Source: Bacteroidaceae bacterium (lineage in GTDB: Bacteria > Bacteroidota > Bacteroidia > Bacteroidales > Bacteroidaceae). From it: a stretch of DNA of 64,000 nucleotides. The stretch spans positions 106,078 through 170,077 of the forward strand of contig JAKSIP010000003.1 in assembly GCA_024398715.1 (NCBI GenBank), given 5' to 3'. The notes beneath the pieces were generated by a model. That model saw only the letters and a program-made list of their open reading frames with translations, did no database searches and was not told where the DNA came from. The translations under genes were made by a program, and so were the position numbers. Each line of letters opens with the position of its first letter. Position 1 is the stretch's first letter. This document shows positions 63,758 to 64,000 of this stretch, one piece after another.

Positions 63758-64000
63758 TTACAAAGCCGCAACCTGTTCTTTTGTTAGGCTTGTACATTGA
63801 CAAATTATGTCTACAGCAATGCCAGCTTCTTTCATTTTGCGTGCAGTCTCAAGAGCTTTGTTTAATTCACCTTCTGCACGGCCTTCTGCACGGCCTAGTT
63901 CCAGTCCTTCTGAGTGGCCTTGTTCAAAGCCTTGGGCGCGACCTTCGGCCAAGCCTTGTTCGGTAGCTTTACGCAATGCACATTTCATCTGTGCACGTTT
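63758..64000 (-). CDS. Rpn-family nuclease/transposase-like protein, C-terminal part
   Basis: The C-terminal 80 residues of a protein that runs off the right edge (frame open to 64000; no start visible). It shows the alternating Glu-Gly-Arg-Ala pattern (GRAQGFEQGHSEGLELGRAEGRAEGE) and a helical end (ARKMKEAGIAVDII, LTKEQVAAL) typical of Rpn/PD-(D/E)XK nuclease family proteins. These recombination-promoting nucleases are often annotated as transposases. The catalytic core would be outside the window. The call rests on this low-complexity tail and is moderate. Confidence 0.7.
   Translation of the reverse strand, partial: KRAQMKCALRKATEQGLAEGRAQGFEQGHSEGLELGRAEGRAEGELNKALETARKMKEAGIAVDIICQCTSLTKEQVAAL

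Noticed and set aside
63225..63771. Minus-strand ORFs over tRNA-Ser and the inverted repeats
   Set aside because: They read through the tRNA and its terminator; the peptides are of the spurious tRNA-derived type.

Overview
The window looks like a chromosomal segment of a Bacteroidales bacterium. The evidence is the Bacteroidetes-type promoter core (TTTG, 19-21 bp, TAnnTTTG) in front of several genes and tRNAs, the absence of obvious Shine-Dalgarno sequences, SusC/SusD pairs, abundant lipoproteins, and the hemD-rnpA-yidD, argR-GNAT-argG-pspC-argC-argD and dut-TPR-DUF4292-envC neighbourhoods. Prevotellaceae or a close relative is my best guess. That rank rests on impressions of repeat and protein style and is not proven.

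Region 1 (1-12.3 kb) is mostly housekeeping: the end of a probable aminolipid (glycine-lipid type) acyltransferase pair; dgt and dut reading away from each other; a long dut-led operon for envelope functions (TPR protein, DUF4292 lipoprotein, EnvC-like activator, cyclophilin, alkaline phosphatase); a leftward prfB-CYTH-helix-hairpin-helix operon; and an ArgE-type deacylase.

Region 2 (12.3-18.7 kb) is repeat-rich. It holds a stand-alone secreted GH43 enzyme, two short repeat families (a 62-bp direct duplication, and seven copies of a CTTCGC/GCGAAG hairpin on a 52/104-bp period), divergent tRNA-Phe and tRNA-Pro genes with two tRNA-Pro-derived repeats behind the latter, and a GSCFA-CapA operon.

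Region 3 (18.7-34.2 kb) holds a dihydrolipoyl dehydrogenase, a myo-inositol-phosphate synthase, the arginine operon with its repressor, typA with a thioredoxin-like lipoprotein, metG, hemD-rnpA-yidD, tyrS and tRNA-Gln.

Region 4 (34.2-59.7 kb) is a polysaccharide utilisation locus. A GPH sugar symporter is followed by an apparent eight-gene operon: cytoplasmic GH43, fasciclin protein, SusC, SusD, two more fasciclin-type lipoproteins, a second SusC and a second SusD. It ends at a strong terminator. A 1166-residue secreted multidomain protein and a secreted GH43 follow in their own units. The three GH43 enzymes of the window, together with the transporter, suggest an arabinose- or xylose-containing substrate. 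The unusual trait is that fasciclin-domain proteins occupy the places where surface glycan-binding proteins normally sit. No PUL regulator is visible.

Region 5 (59.7-64 kb) contains a leftward DUF6057-like membrane protein and a beta-propeller lipoprotein with a CxxCH motif, tRNA-Ser with a textbook promoter and terminator, and the C-terminal end of an Rpn-type nuclease that leaves the window.
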